A DNA stretch of 64,000 bases from Denticeps clupeoides (lineage: Eukaryota > Chordata > Actinopteri > Clupeiformes > Denticipitidae), in the NCBI RefSeq assembly GCF_900700375.1, contig NC_041726.1, positions 12,028,982-12,092,981 of the forward strand, read 5' to 3'. Position numbers and translations under genes: made by a program. The notes beneath the pieces are model-generated. The model made no database searches and was not told the origin of the DNA. It saw only the letters and a program-made list of their open reading frames with translations. Positions 35,801-51,511 of the stretch are shown piece after piece. Positions within the stretch are counted from its first letter, which is position 1, and each line of letters opens with the position of its first letter.

Positions 35801-36786
35801 ATGCCCATGTTGACCAGGTCGGAAGAAGCCACCTTGAACACCTGCTCAGAAAACTTCTTACGGTCCTTGTAGATCTCCTGCAATTTGGAGAAGTAATTCC
35901 GAATATTCACGATCATACAATGATCCCCCTTTTTTAATAGACTAATTGAAACCCTCATTACAAAATATCTAGCAAATGTAAGATGGCACTTCTTCACATA
36001 GTTCAAATTCAGGCTGATACTATAAGTTAACGTTTCTCAAACGTATTTGTCCTGGGGACCAGTCATGTCCCTGCAGTGACAGTGAAGCGCCAAGATCAGA
36101 CCTGGTCTGACTGAATTTTGATCGGTGCAGAAGTGAGAATTCTCTACATCTTGTCATAACCCACCTCGACCGTCAGGTGGGCAATGATGGCCCTCTGGTG
36201 GCCCTCCAGCGTTTCCAAGGCAATCTGAGCAATCTCACGATCCGACTTCCCCATAAACATCTGGCACGCAGCGGCGAGCATCTGTTTATTCTGGCCTTGG
36301 ATCTTCACCTGCCGGGACGGGGATCACATGTCTGGATCAATAATTGATAACGCCCATAAACAGGACCAAGGTAGACCGGCACAGGAATGAACACCCACCT
36401 GGGCAATGCCGGTGACGGAGATCGGGACGCCGTGGCGCGTGTACACCTTGTCGCTCTTCACATTCAAAGTCAGAGTGTTTAATGAAATCCTGGGGAAACG
36501 GCGACACGTCTCAATCTCGAGCATTTCAATCACAAATAATCAACGCGGCGCGCAGGGCGTAGCTGCCGTACCACTGTATCTTCTGAACACAGGGGACCAC
36601 GAACACCCGTCCACCGGAGATCATTACTGGAGGAGAGCGGCAGAAGCCTGCAATGAGAGAAATACCATTTAAAAGGTAAAAGGAACCGCACACAGGAATG
36701 CATGCGAGGGATACAACATATAAATGTAAATGTCTACCTGACACCACCATGGCCTCGTTTGGACCACAGGTGTAAAACATCTTCAT
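32891..36786 (-). CDS. flot1: Flotillin-1, membrane-raft scaffold protein
   Basis: Exons from the start: 36738-36786, 36572-36647, 36399-36489, 36165-36308, 35758-35877, 35578-35673, 35279-35431, 34669-34850, 34535-34580, 34187-34324, 33560-33724, and a proposed last exon 32891-32908. Total about 425 codons (human 427). Two adjacent ATGs give [13 protein letters not shown] or, as in mammals, [11 protein letters not shown]. The SPFH/PHB domain covers about 1-190, with Cys34 (counting from the second Met), the known palmitoylation site, kept in VVPCVQ. The flotillin coiled coil with EA repeats ([30 protein letters not shown]) covers about 190-360. The C-terminal part reads [23 protein letters not shown]. 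Flotillin-1 forms oligomers with flotillin-2 on the inner leaflet and acts in endocytosis and signalling. Residue Q-W-ISLNT replaces human Q-R-ISLNT at the exon 2/3 joint. The last exon (TSRTG, stop) is weaker: it rests on a good acceptor after a pyrimidine tract. Confidence 0.93.
33379..33505 (+). repeat. SINE-A copy with internal loss
   Basis: tRNA-like head (actagcctagtgggtaagac) joined to the tail region (ctgtccctgtaactactgac), with the B box and part of the body missing. Just downstream of flot1 exon 11. Confidence 0.75.
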
Positions 36787-36789
36787 GCT

Positions 36790-37922
36790 GGAGGGGATGG
36801 GAATGGGAATTAATAACTAATAAAAAATAATCTAACAATTCAATGAAAAACACGGCAGGAACGCGTGATGTGCGGTCGTGGCTCCCATGTAGCCGGACGA
36901 GAGACGCGTTTCTGCGGCAGCGCCCACGTAATTCAATTAATGGTCCTGCAGAAATGTGGCGCGGTCCGGCGGCCTCGGAGCTCCGTGAAAATTAAATAGA
37001 AAAAGAAATAAAAAATGAAATAAAAAAAAATCCACAACTTCATAGCAGAAACCGTAATGCTAACATCGTATTTTTTCTATAGAAACATGAGAGCAGCCAG
37101 CGTCGTGTTTACACGCGTGACGGCGTAAAGAACGTTGTTCTTTTTGCATTTTTACGATTATAATGTTCGTCTTTACCTCACTTTGTGGTGAAATGTTTGC
37201 TTACCAGTCGGTGTGGCGGCCAGAGAGCTCGGTATGTCGGTAAAAGATGACGTGAAGGTGCCAGTGACGGCGGCCGGCGCTGTAAACAGCTCCTCCCGTT
37301 ACTCGGCGGCGCGGCGGGGCGGCGGCGGAGGTGGGAACTGCGCCTCGATTCCCGGAACGCGGACGACGAGCGCCGCCTGGAGGAGGGATGCCGCAACTAC
37401 AAGCGCCCCTTAAAGGAGCCGTCAGGCGATTTTCAGGCCAAACACACGCAGCAAGCCGTATAAAACACAATGTTGAAATATTTGTCTAGAATATATGTCA
37501 ATATAGAAAGGAATTATTGAAAACAAGCAATATACATAGAACATATAAAATCTATCTATATGTAACTCTAAACTAGTTTCATTTATAAAACAATCTAGGG
37601 AATATAACCAAATGTAATATTAATATACAAATATAAAACAGAAAATATAAAATAAAAATATATATGTATTGGTCTAAGGACCCCTTTTACCGACCCCTTG
37701 TATCTCTGGCAAATCCACGGTCGAGGCTCTCTGGGCCGCAGACACGCAGCCAATCAGCTTTCCTCTCTCGGCCAGACGGCGCTCAGGTGCCCCGCCCTCC
37801 AGACAGAGAGTAGCGGGTCATTTATTTATTCCAGACAGAGAGTAGCGGGTCATATATTTATTCCAGACAGAGAGTAGCGGGTCATCCCGACACTTCGGAC
37901 GAGATTCCTCCACTTTCTCAGA
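36790..37922. promoter_or_regulatory. Divergent flot1-tubb promoter region
   Basis: A non-coding flot1 exon probably ends at 37205 (- strand donor ACTG|gtaagc) within a CpG-rich stretch at about 37200-37420. The tubb side has CCAAT at 37750-37754, a GC box (gccccgccctcc, about 37789-37800) and a 32-bp minisatellite. The AT-rich piece 37440-37680 between them holds nothing recognised. Confidence 0.5.
37798..37885 (+). repeat. 32-bp tandem repeat in the tubb promoter/5' UTR
   Basis: Three head-to-tail copies with period 32 start at 37798, 37830 and 37862 (last copy partial, 24 bp). Each begins TCCAGACAGAGAGTAGCGGG, and the first two end in an AT-rich tttattta spacer. The third copy ends 37 bp before the tubb ATG. 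Confidence 0.95.
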
Positions 37923-41573
<3,651 letters not shown>

Positions 41574-41610
41574 GTCCGAAGCATAAAAAGTTATTGAACA
41601 AAAAAATGAT

Positions 41611-41616
41611 AATAAA
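41611..41616 (+). terminator. tubb5: Polyadenylation signal of tubb
   Basis: AATAAA 38 bp after the stop codon. The 3' UTR would be short. Between 41.65 and 42.25 kb nothing else is recognised apart from a short CA-rich tract near 42171. Confidence 0.6.
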
Positions 41617-42256
41617 TCTAATATATAACAATTAGTAAATGTTAGTTAATGTTAGCTGAATAGTTTAAAACAAAATGTTAAGTATCAAGCCAAAGATAAA
41701 AACCAGTGTTTTTACTGCATCTCCTGTGTCTTATTCTTTCTTTTATCTTGGTGTGACGTATGACTCAATGAACATAAGTCCAGAAATACAGCTTGTATAT
41801 GTGGAATCACCACTCAGCCAGAAGTTAGCCATTCAGCATATATACCCTGGAATGATTTCATGACTCAGGTCTTTTTTTCATTCAGATCAGGTTTTGTGAT
41901 ATTTTCTAAAAGCCGCTGCCTTCACAACCATCCCAATCATTCTACTGAGATTTCTTTGCTGTGTAAGAATCAGAATGTACGTGTACATTGAAAGTAAAGT
42001 GAGGTGCTATGTGGGGTGTGAAGAGCAGATTTTACATGTCATAATTGTGACTGCATGAATACAATGAAATTTGGTGCACAGTAGCAGATTCAAATTAAAA
42101 TCTTTACAATAAAATACAGACATATGACAGTTACAATAAGTACACAAAGTGTATGTGTATGTATATGTATACACACACACACAAATACAATGAGTATTGG
42201 TGTAATGAGTGTAATGAGTAATATGCAATATGTAATATAGTAGATGTTGCATCAGA

Positions 42257-42720
42257 TCAGTTGAAGACGACGTTGAAGCGTCGTGGCTGTGGGGTAAGAA
42301 CTGTTTCTAAGCCGCGTTGTGCAGGCGTACAGGGTTCACTGGCAGGGGGGTTTAAACTGGGTGGGTTGGTTCTTTGTTTATTCTCTGAGCCCTGCGGCTG
42401 CACCGGGTGTCGTGGATTTCTTCCAGTACTGGAAGCCTGATGCCAGTGACCTGCTGGGCTTTCTTGATGATGCACTGCAGGGTCTTCCTGTTCTCCGAGG
42501 TGCATCCAGGGTACCATGCAGTGATGCAGTATGTGACTCCATGGCGCACATGTTGAAGCTCGCCACAAGCTGCTGTGGATGTGGAGCCTCTGAAGTCCTT
42601 TTCTTTACTGTTTTACTTTTTTCGTCAGGAAACTCTGGACCACCTCCACCCGCTCCATCCAGTGTCAGTGTCATTGCTGTATAGAGAGCGTACCTCCACC
42701 CATTTAGAAACCCTTTGACC
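42257..42720 (-). mobile_element. LINE remnant, C-terminal end of reverse transcriptase ORF
   Basis: Reading on the - strand gives YCITAWYPGCTSENRKTLQ and QQVTGIRLPVLEEIHDTRC, close in pattern to the tail of fish LINE polyproteins (TAWY...DRK.LQRVV, LPSLEDIY..RC). Several frames are needed, so it is decayed. Clade not assigned. Confidence 0.65.
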
Positions 42721-42790
42721 ATGTAAACATCAACTGGAACACTAAAATGTACCTTACTTTACCCATAATACCCACAAGGTCTTTGAATGA

Positions 42791-43030
42791 AAGTGAAAGT
42801 GAAGTGATTGTCATTGTGATACACTGCAACACAGCACATGTGCACACAACGAAATGTGTCCCCTGCTTTTAACCATCACACTTGGTGAGCAGTGGGCAGC
42901 CATGACAGGCGCCCGGGGAGCAGCGTGTGGGGACGGTGCTTTGCTCAGTGGCACCTCAGTGGTAACTTGGCGTATCGGGATTCGAACTGGCAACCTTCTG
43001 ATTACGGGGTCGCTTCCTTAACCACTGACC
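42791..43030 (-). repeat. SINE-B, near full-length copy
   Basis: Tail (gaagtgattgtcattgtgat) to head (gattcgaactggcaacctt) of SINE-B, reverse oriented, downstream of tubb. Confidence 0.85.
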
Positions 43031-43056
43031 CAAAAACACAACATGTCAGAAGTTAC

Positions 43057-43204
43057 AAAGTGAAGTGATTGTCACGTGATACACAGCAGCACAGCACACG
43101 GTGCACACACAGTGAAATTTGTCCTCTGCATTTAACCCATCACCCTGAGTGAGCAGTGGGCAGCCATGACAGGCGCCTGGGGAGCAGTGTGTGGGGACGG
43201 TGCG
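43057..43204 (-). repeat. SINE-B copy, head missing
   Basis: A diverged second copy in the same direction 26 bp after the previous one. It keeps gtgagcagtgggcagccatg but lacks the tRNA head. Confidence 0.8.
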
Positions 43205-43439
43205 AAGTGGGGTTATTAAGGTTTTTAGTCTGTATCCTTACCCACTGCAGTAATGCACAATAAATGCTGGTAATTCTGGTGTAAAAAGCATACTGGTCAC
43301 ACTGGAAACCAGTTCTTTGTTGTTTTATTTTCTGCTTCAGACAAAAATATAAAAATCTTATCAAGAAAGTACATCAACCTTTTTTATTATTTTGGATTGA
43401 GTCTTTGAGGATTTACCCAATTTTCTTTTTATCTTTAAC

Positions 43440-43810
43440 TTCTCGACCACGCATCGCTCCTTACATAGACCATTATTTAGTCCTCGTCGTTCTATTTAGT
43501 CTCTGCCATCCGCGTTTAGCAAATAGTTTGCTGCGCGCATCGTGATTTCTGCTGGGCTGTGCGCTCACGTTTCCGAAAAGAGACGATCTTGCCCGAGTGC
43601 AGCCGAAGTATCCCGTAGGCGTCAGATGCCGAGGCTTTCGACATTTTCTATTTGAGGCACCGTCGAAGCCCCTCCTTTGGCGGCTTGGGGATAGGGGGGA
43701 AGGCGTATTAAAACACAATATATCTATTTTTTTTCGATCTTACCGTTTCCGGTGCCATATTTTCTCATTTTTTTTCGAGGCCAGCTTCACTGCAATTAAG
43801 GTAATTGTTT
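43440..43810 (+). promoter_or_regulatory. CpG-rich region, possible promoter of the Ig-like gene
   Basis: CpG-rich DNA in AT-rich surroundings (cgttctattt, gtttccgaaaagagacg, gtcagatgccgagg) with a donor-like TTAAG|gtaattg at 43800. It could be a non-coding first exon for the gene starting at 46073. The link is inferred from position only. 43.8-45.4 kb is unique non-coding DNA with a second CpG-rich patch near 44.1-44.6 kb (CACGTG E-box at about 44155). Confidence 0.25.
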
Positions 43811-45050
43811 GATTTCACTGATTCGATTGGACTGAAATCGGGACACAGGCGGGTTGCCTCGTATTGTTTTACTTACTGTACGTTGTGTTCTGCATGCCGC
43901 CTCTCCGTTTCTGTAAATAGGTTGGTGAATATGAATTAGGGCGTGTTGCAAATGATATTCATGCATGCACGTCTGGAATCAAGATTCCATGAATGATATC
44001 CATTCCCACTTAATCTATTCTTAATCATCAAAAGCACGTACATTTAGCAAACTTAAAGCTTTCCCCTGGTGTGATATTTGTGAGAGAAATCGGTTGCAAA
44101 TCGGCGGGTTATTTGCATCTTCACGATGCATTTTGTTTCAGGCAAAACGCGCTCCACGTGCTTGAGCGGAGAACGCCGCGACTGGTGGACCGACACGCTA
44201 AATGGCATTTTAGGTTTGTGTGAGATTGTCGGAATAATGGGCTCAAGATATGCTTGTAAGGGGTGTTTGAGGCGCTTCATGATTTTTTAATGGCTTTGCC
44301 GATAGCCCGGTATTGCGCGGGCGCACGGGGTTGCCAGGTGAGCGACCATACTTCACAAATCGGCCGATGGCGTCGCATTGCAAACACTGTGAACACGCGA
44401 AAATCAGTACAATTAAACAAAAAGCAAACAGCAGCGAAAGTCGCACTTTTCTAGCGACTGTTTGTAGTGAGTATTTTGTTGCAGAAATCGGAAGCCCGGA
44501 ATCACTGCGGTTACGCAGCTTGGGCTCCGACCTGGCAACCCCGCGGGCGCATAGCCGCGCATCCCTGCCTCGGTTTTTCTTGAGGCAGGACAATAGTTAC
44601 ATCATGGAAGAAGCATATGAGGGAGATCGCGAGCAGATGGCCATTTTACCGTAGCGACGGGGGTGTCCCTGTGCAAAATTATGGTGGGGTTTTTCCCTTC
44701 AGCCAAAAACAGAGGCTGAGTGTTTTTGTGGCAATAAATAAAAATGTGTATATGTCTGTGTGATGAAAAGGACAGAGACAGGTTCATATAAAAAAAAAAA
44801 TGCATGTGTGATATTTTTCTTTTGTCGTCCACTAATTGTCTCTGTAATGGCTGTCGGTGTGTCTGTGTCCCCTCGGCACCCCTTTAGTGGGACGGCTGAT
44901 GCAGCAGAGAATGACACGCCCATGTCGTGCCACCCGTGTTCTGCATGACTGAGAGGTAGAGACGATCAAAGTGCCTGTACAGAAAAGGAGGGCTCTCGAT
45001 CCTCTTACAGCAGGACAGCGTGCCACAATGTTTTTTCATTGCATTAATAG

Positions 45051-45082
45051 TTCTATTAACGACCAGGCGCTCGTTAATAGAA
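45051..45082. other. Perfect 12-bp inverted repeat (hairpin)
   Basis: TTCTATTAACGA (45051-45062) and TCGTTAATAGAA (45071-45082) are exact inverted copies with an 8-base loop, ccaggcgc. Outer ttttcatt and aatgaaaa blocks can extend the pairing across a bulge. In non-coding DNA 1 kb upstream of the Ig-like gene's first coding exon. Confidence 0.7.
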
Positions 45083-45420
45083 TGAAAATGACCGTGGTGC
45101 ACTTGAAAATGGGCTGGAGTGGAAACATGCCGGCTCAGGCCACAGCCCTACAACGAGCCGCTGGAAATCCATTCATGCCCGCCGCAGCCGAGTTGTGATT
45201 GATCTGACTTGTCAGTATGTGGGAGCCCAGTCTGCGCTCAGATTTTTTAAAGCCCGGTGCTTCAAAGAGGCTCAAACAACACTGCGCTTCGATTTCTGAA
45301 CAGATTCGGATGTGATATTCAGTGATGCTTAACAACACTGATAAAATATCATCTTTACACATACTCATGAAGTATTGTGACAGCCAAAATAAATGTTTGT
45401 CTACATTAAAGAGAGATAAA

Positions 45421-45679
45421 AGTGAGAAAGTGAATGTGATTGTAAATGTGAAACACTGCAGCACAGCACACGGTGACACAACGAAATGTGTCCTCTGCTT
45501 TTAACCATCACCCTTGGTGAGCAGTGGGCAGCCATGACAGGCGCTCGGGGAGCAGTGTGTGGGGACGGTGCTTTGCTCAGTGGCACCTCAGTGGCACCTT
45601 GTTAGCTCGGTATTCGGACCGGCAACCTTCTGATTACGGGGCTGCTTCCTTACCCGCCAGGCCTTCACTGCCACCACTG
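45421..45679 (-). repeat. SINE-B, full-length copy
   Basis: Reverse-oriented copy with all blocks, from aagtgaatgtgattgtaaat to the tRNA head (ggaccggcaaccttctgatt ... ccaggccttcactgccacc). Confidence 0.85.
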
Positions 45680-46072
45680 GATTTGAAGCATATTTACCCA
45701 AATACCATCACCACAGGAGTCAGATGTTGGTACAGCTTTATAGCTCTGTAGTCACTGACGCTCACCCTTGTACTCCTCTACGCCAATGGAGGTTTGGTTG
45801 AGAAGGACCACAGTTGGCACCTCGGGGGTCTAGTTGCTGTGGGCTGGGCTATTCTTGAATGTAGCTAATATTTAAAAAAGCTCATCACAGTCAGGAATGA
45901 GGTTGGCCATTTGATGGCCGTTTCCTGTTCTTGTGCTGTTGTGAGAATACAGAATTTAATGCAGTATTCACTGTAAGCATTCCTCTTATTGATTTGTATG
46001 TATTATACAATTTTTTGTATGCAATAACCATATAATCATTGCTCTTCATATTTCCTTGTAATTTTAGAGAAA

Positions 46073-49000
46073 ATGGGCTTCATTGGTGGAGTAGTGTTTG
46101 GTGCCATGCTTTGCTCAGGTATTCATGCTCAAAACCTTCTCATACGTTGGCTTAGATGCACATGGCTCAGTTACTCTAAGAGCATGTTCCCTGAAATACA
46201 AAAATATGAATAGAGCTAATTCAGCTGTAGGGAACCGCAGAAAACAAGGGGACATTGTATAAGGTCTGAGGGTCCTGGCTAGGGTTGGGTTCATAATGCA
46301 GACTACAGATCATGCATTCTTGTAATCCAGACAGTTTTGAAGAATGCTGACATTAAATCATAGACCTTTTTTTATACAAAGGATAGCTTTTTTGGGAATT
46401 ACACCACATGCATACACAGAAATAATTGATACATACAATCATAGAAATATTACCCAGTCATATGATGCTTACATAACTTCCATTTAGTCACAATTGTGAA
46501 TTTAAAAAAAGATTATATTTCATGAATTAGATATTTCATAGAGCACTTTGCTTTTTGAAGCCAGTGGAAATATCATATTTTGACTCTAATGTTGACTTGC
46601 ATTTTTTTCACAGTTATGTCTGCAACAATCAAAGGTATGGCACAGTTTTATTACAAATAATTACAATAGTATGATGCCAGCAAAGTATATTGCTCAGTGA
46701 TTTCTTGATTTTTTCACCCACTTAGTAAAACAGGAGCACAGGACCGCTTTTTTCGGGGAAGACGTGAACATTCAGGTCCCATCACTGACCAGTACGGAGA
46801 TCCTCTTCAATCCAAGGGTGGACCCAGTGGCTGAGGTGGTGCTGCTCCGGGGGGGTAATGTGACCAGCCGAAATAAACTTCGGGCCAAGCTTAACGCCCA
46901 CGGTAGCCACCTCGTCTTGGAGGACGTTGATGAGGAACACGAGGGCACCTACGTGATCAAGAACACCGCCGTTCCTTCCGACATCAGACACATCGTCCTC
47001 ATCGTCAGGGGTATTGAGCAATGTCATTACAGCGACTGACATTTACAGTTCTAGTCATTAATTTAGCTCTTTTTTATTAGGCACCTCAACCTCCAGGGAT
47101 GGGATTTATGAGAATCGGTTTTAGTTTGACCTTACTTAAAGATGCAATTACAGTATGTGCATCTTTTGCCTCTCTATTTGAATTTTATAAGTTACATTTC
47201 ATGATTAGGATTCTAGCTTTTACGTTAACTGTGAGGACCTAACTGATGGCAAGTGGTTATAGTTAAAACATTTTTGTAACACCACAACGAAATGTGTCCT
47301 CTGCATTTGACCATCACCCTTAGTGAGCAGTGGGCAGCCATGAAAGCCACTTTGCTCAGTGGCGCCTGGGCAATTCGAACCAGCAACCTTCGGGTTATGG
47401 GTCTGTTTCCTCACCTGCTAGGCCAACCACTGCCCCACTGGCTGAGGTATCACTTAAGTTAATGTTTTTTTTAATGCATTAATGCCTTCCAGATAATGTT
47501 TTTCTAGATGAAGAATTTGCTTATTTTAAACCTTAAAACACATACATCCTTACAATTAACAGCATGTAGCCTTTCACTTAACTAGCTCTGGCTAAGCTAA
47601 CATGAGTTTGGGAAAAGGACTGAAGGACTGTAGGCCGTAAGAAATATTTAGCACGTTGATCAATCACTCAGACATGATTTTCTTAAGGCTTTTTGATAAG
47701 TTACACAGACTGAATCATTCATCACTCTTCTGAATGAATGTGCTGACCTCAAGTTAGCGTAGTACCTATTGTCATGCTGTACAATAGTAAGATACTGAAA
47801 AAGAGGCGTGTAATCTATTTCATTTTGTAAATGTGATTTGAATATGTTATGTTGTCACGATGGCTGGACATGGCGAGGAAGAAGGACGCATACGCACAAC
47901 GTCATGAGACAGGGGTTTAATACATAGTAGACAGGACAAGGGGAACATCACCAAACAATGACCCAACGCGAACAGACACGAACTGGGCAGCTTTATACAA
48001 TCATACACAGGTGAAAACAATCAGGAAACTTGACACAGGACCAACATGAAACTCCGGACCAAACTCCGGACCCGGAGTAGCCCCTGCCGGACCGGATCAT
48101 GACATATGTGTTCATTCTTGTCAAGGTTTTTAATCACTTAAACACAACCTAGAAGTGGAAAACAGTACCTTTACCTACGTGCTGCTCTAGCCTCAGTAAA
48201 CAGAAGACTGAAAAGGAGAACCAACTGTAGGACAGAAGTAGGTCAAAAGCAAGAAATTAATCTAAAATTAATAAAGAGTTATTTTAACAGTAGAAAGAGT
48301 TTTAGTGATGAAATATGTCTCCACTGCTTCAGAAACCATTAAGTATTCTTTGGGAGTTTGCAAATAAATTAGTTGCGATTGCTGTTATTTGCCACATGAT
48401 GATCTTCTCTTTCACAGATTGCGCCCATGAGCTGACAGTGAAGTATGGCGAGACCTACCATATCCCGCTACATGACATCACCGGACCTATCATCCTGGAG
48501 TTCAGGCACAGCATAGCCCACAGCAACCAGACCACCGAGGCGCCACCTGTGGTGCTTCTCAACCAAACCTCCATTGCCGTAGAAGAGTACAAAGGGCGTC
48601 TGAGCATCAGCGACAAGAGACTGACGCTTCACAAGGTGACCGGGATGGATGAGGGGAGCTACTCCATCATTGACATTAATGGGAAAACCCGGATGAAGAC
48701 CTGTCTTAATGTAAAAGGTACTGGATGAGAGGATGAGGTGAGAGTGAGAGAGAGAGAGGGAGATAAATAAAGTCAAATGGTTCAAGTCACATGAGTTCGA
48801 TTTAATTGGAGAAATTTTCCATTTGTAGAAAATGTTAAAATGTTGCTGTGTCTTTTTGCCTAATTGCCCTCTCATGTCTCAGAACACAGGAGCTTCGTCC
48901 ACCTACAGTATGGTGGGACTCTGAAGATCAACCTTTTCTTGAGCTACACCAAGGTCAACTTGGCCTACACCCCAGATTCAGACCATAAAGAGCGAATGAT

Positions 49001-51433
49001 CGTGGCACAGGGCGAGTTGGTGGTACCCATGGACCCATCACTGGATGGGAGGCTGTCAGTGGACAGGTCAATGTGCTACCTGAAACGTGTCCACATGAGT
49101 GACAGAGGCTTGTTCAGTGTGACAGACCTGCTGGGCTTCCACATTTCTGATGTTTATCTGGAGGTTGAAGGTAGGTGAAGGGGGCAAGAAAAGCAGATTT
49201 ACCAACATGATCAAATGATCAGAAACCATTATATATTTATGATGTACACTAAAGCCAATTTCTTGCATAATTCATGGAGAGGTTGATGTCGATCTGTCCA
49301 GAGGTTGATTTAACCAAACATTTGGGTGCAATCATGGACCTATAAAAATGATTAAGTTCTCATCCTTAAATCACTACCTCTGTCTATTTGTGTAATAATT
49401 TCATCATTGATTTCTGTCTCATTTTTCTTCCACCATTTATTGCCCAATCCCGCCACGCAGCGTACAAGATGCCTCCGCTTTATGTCGCCATCCTCTCACT
49501 ACTCGGCCTGTTAGCTTTCCTCTTGCTGGTTTGCCTGCTCTCCTGCCTGATCAAGGTTCATCGCCGTGCAGAGAAGGCCAAGCGGATCTCTCTCATCGCC
49601 CAGCAGGCCGGGAAAGGAGACGGGGAAGCGTTCAGACAGGTAAACATCAGCCATCTTTGTGGAGCAACTCAAATTATAGCCGCATCATCCAATCATACTT
49701 AATGACCATGGTAGGGGGAAAAAACATGCCTTGGTCAGTCACTCCATGCATCCAGTCTACTGCTTCACAGGATCAGTGTGGGTAACTTTGATTGTGGTTT
49801 GACAGTGCGAGTGCAGATTTATTTGTCACATAGTATGTTTAGCTAGGCTAAATACTTATCGCACTAAGTAGCTACGTGTAAAGGAATAAGAGTATGTTCC
49901 TTTTTTCTTGCCTTAATGTGTCAGTCTTTTTCTGTCCTTGTGCCTACACTCACTGCAGGCTTTTAATGAACTTCAGATGAAGGACTGACAGAAAATCAAT
50001 ATTACGTGACGATTAAAAATAGGTGTACGGTTGTCATTTTCAACTTAAAACCATAAGTAGCTTTTTTTCTACTTTACAGAAATATATAATTCATTATAGA
50101 TCATGCATTTATTATCAACCCAAGCCTATTTTAGAGATTTGTCTAGTTTTTGAAGTTGAATGCAGGACTTGTCTTGATCTCGTCTTATTGTCCCTGTATC
50201 AGCTGTACTACTCTGTCACGTTGTTCCGTTTTTGAAACTTCCACCTCATCTAAATGTTCAGCATTGTGTGTGAGTGTTTGTGTGCATGTTTTTGCGACTG
50301 CTGTGGAAATGTGTGTGTTCACTGACCTCACCAGCACTCTCTGTGGCAGGAAGCTAGTTAATGGTTTGCCTTGCATTGCATCTCTTCCCCTCTTAAAGCC
50401 GTGTCCGAGGGAGCCTCTTCTTGGTGAGAGAACTGCGTCCTGCTGTCTCTATAGTGCTGCTAAGTCCATGGATTTGTATCGGTGTTTGTACTAGCGCACT
50501 TAGGACGGCTCCATGTAGAGTTTCTGTTCCGTATTACAGGCCCCTTCCGCTACATCCAATCAGTATTTGTCTCTCTGTGCCATCCCTCCATCCATTGTAC
50601 CTTCTCTTCTCCTCTCTTGGCTTAAAAGATCACTTAAATTTCTAAGGAATCAAGAACTGCAGGAGTTTCTCAGTAAGCCCTGCAGTTGCTGCGACGGTAC
50701 AAATAGACATACAGATGTATATTTTTTCCATTAAAAATGTAGTTCCTTTGCAATAAAACACATGCACATATGATTTGTTTAATTTGCAGAGGTAAATATA
50801 TAGTATGTGTATGTGTGTACTGTGTGTGCGTGTATGTGTGCTAATATAATTTAATAGCTGCTCTTAGTGTGTATGTGTTTGGAAAGATGCGGGGCGATAA
50901 CGATGAACAGATTGCTCAATGTAATTACTCATAAAATATTACTTTTTTTCTTTTAAATTCCATAAGCTGTTGCATGAGCTGTTGCAGTTGATCTGCTTGT
51001 GTTTGCAAAGACTATACTAGTGCCTATGCACTAGTATGCTAAAGTGAATGCTATACTGTCTTAAATGTATTGAAAAATATATCCAATTTGATGCACATGA
51101 AAACTCAGTTCCATTTTAGCATTTAGAGTCACTTATCTACCAAAAAACTGGCGAGAAGGTAGATATCTGACTCGAAAGCCAAACTAAAAGTCGATTATCT
51201 GCCCTGCAAAAGTGTGCTAAGTGTGCTGTCACTGTGTATTTGTGTCGCTGTGCCTTCGTTTTGACCTTACTGTGTTTGAAAGTGTGAGATATGACTATAT
51301 AATCAACATAAATATTGTTACAATATTTGACAGTGTGAGAGTTTTCTGTCACTTGTTTCAGCACATAAAGGTAGGTTGGTCCTTTGTCATTATTCGCAAA
51401 GTAGTTTCTACATGTTTTATTATTTTTTTTATG

Positions 51434-51511
<78 letters not shown>

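Noticed and set aside
36190-36204. CTCF-like motif in flot1 exon 4
   Set aside because: Core fits partly but lies in conserved coding sequence, so the match can be explained by the protein.
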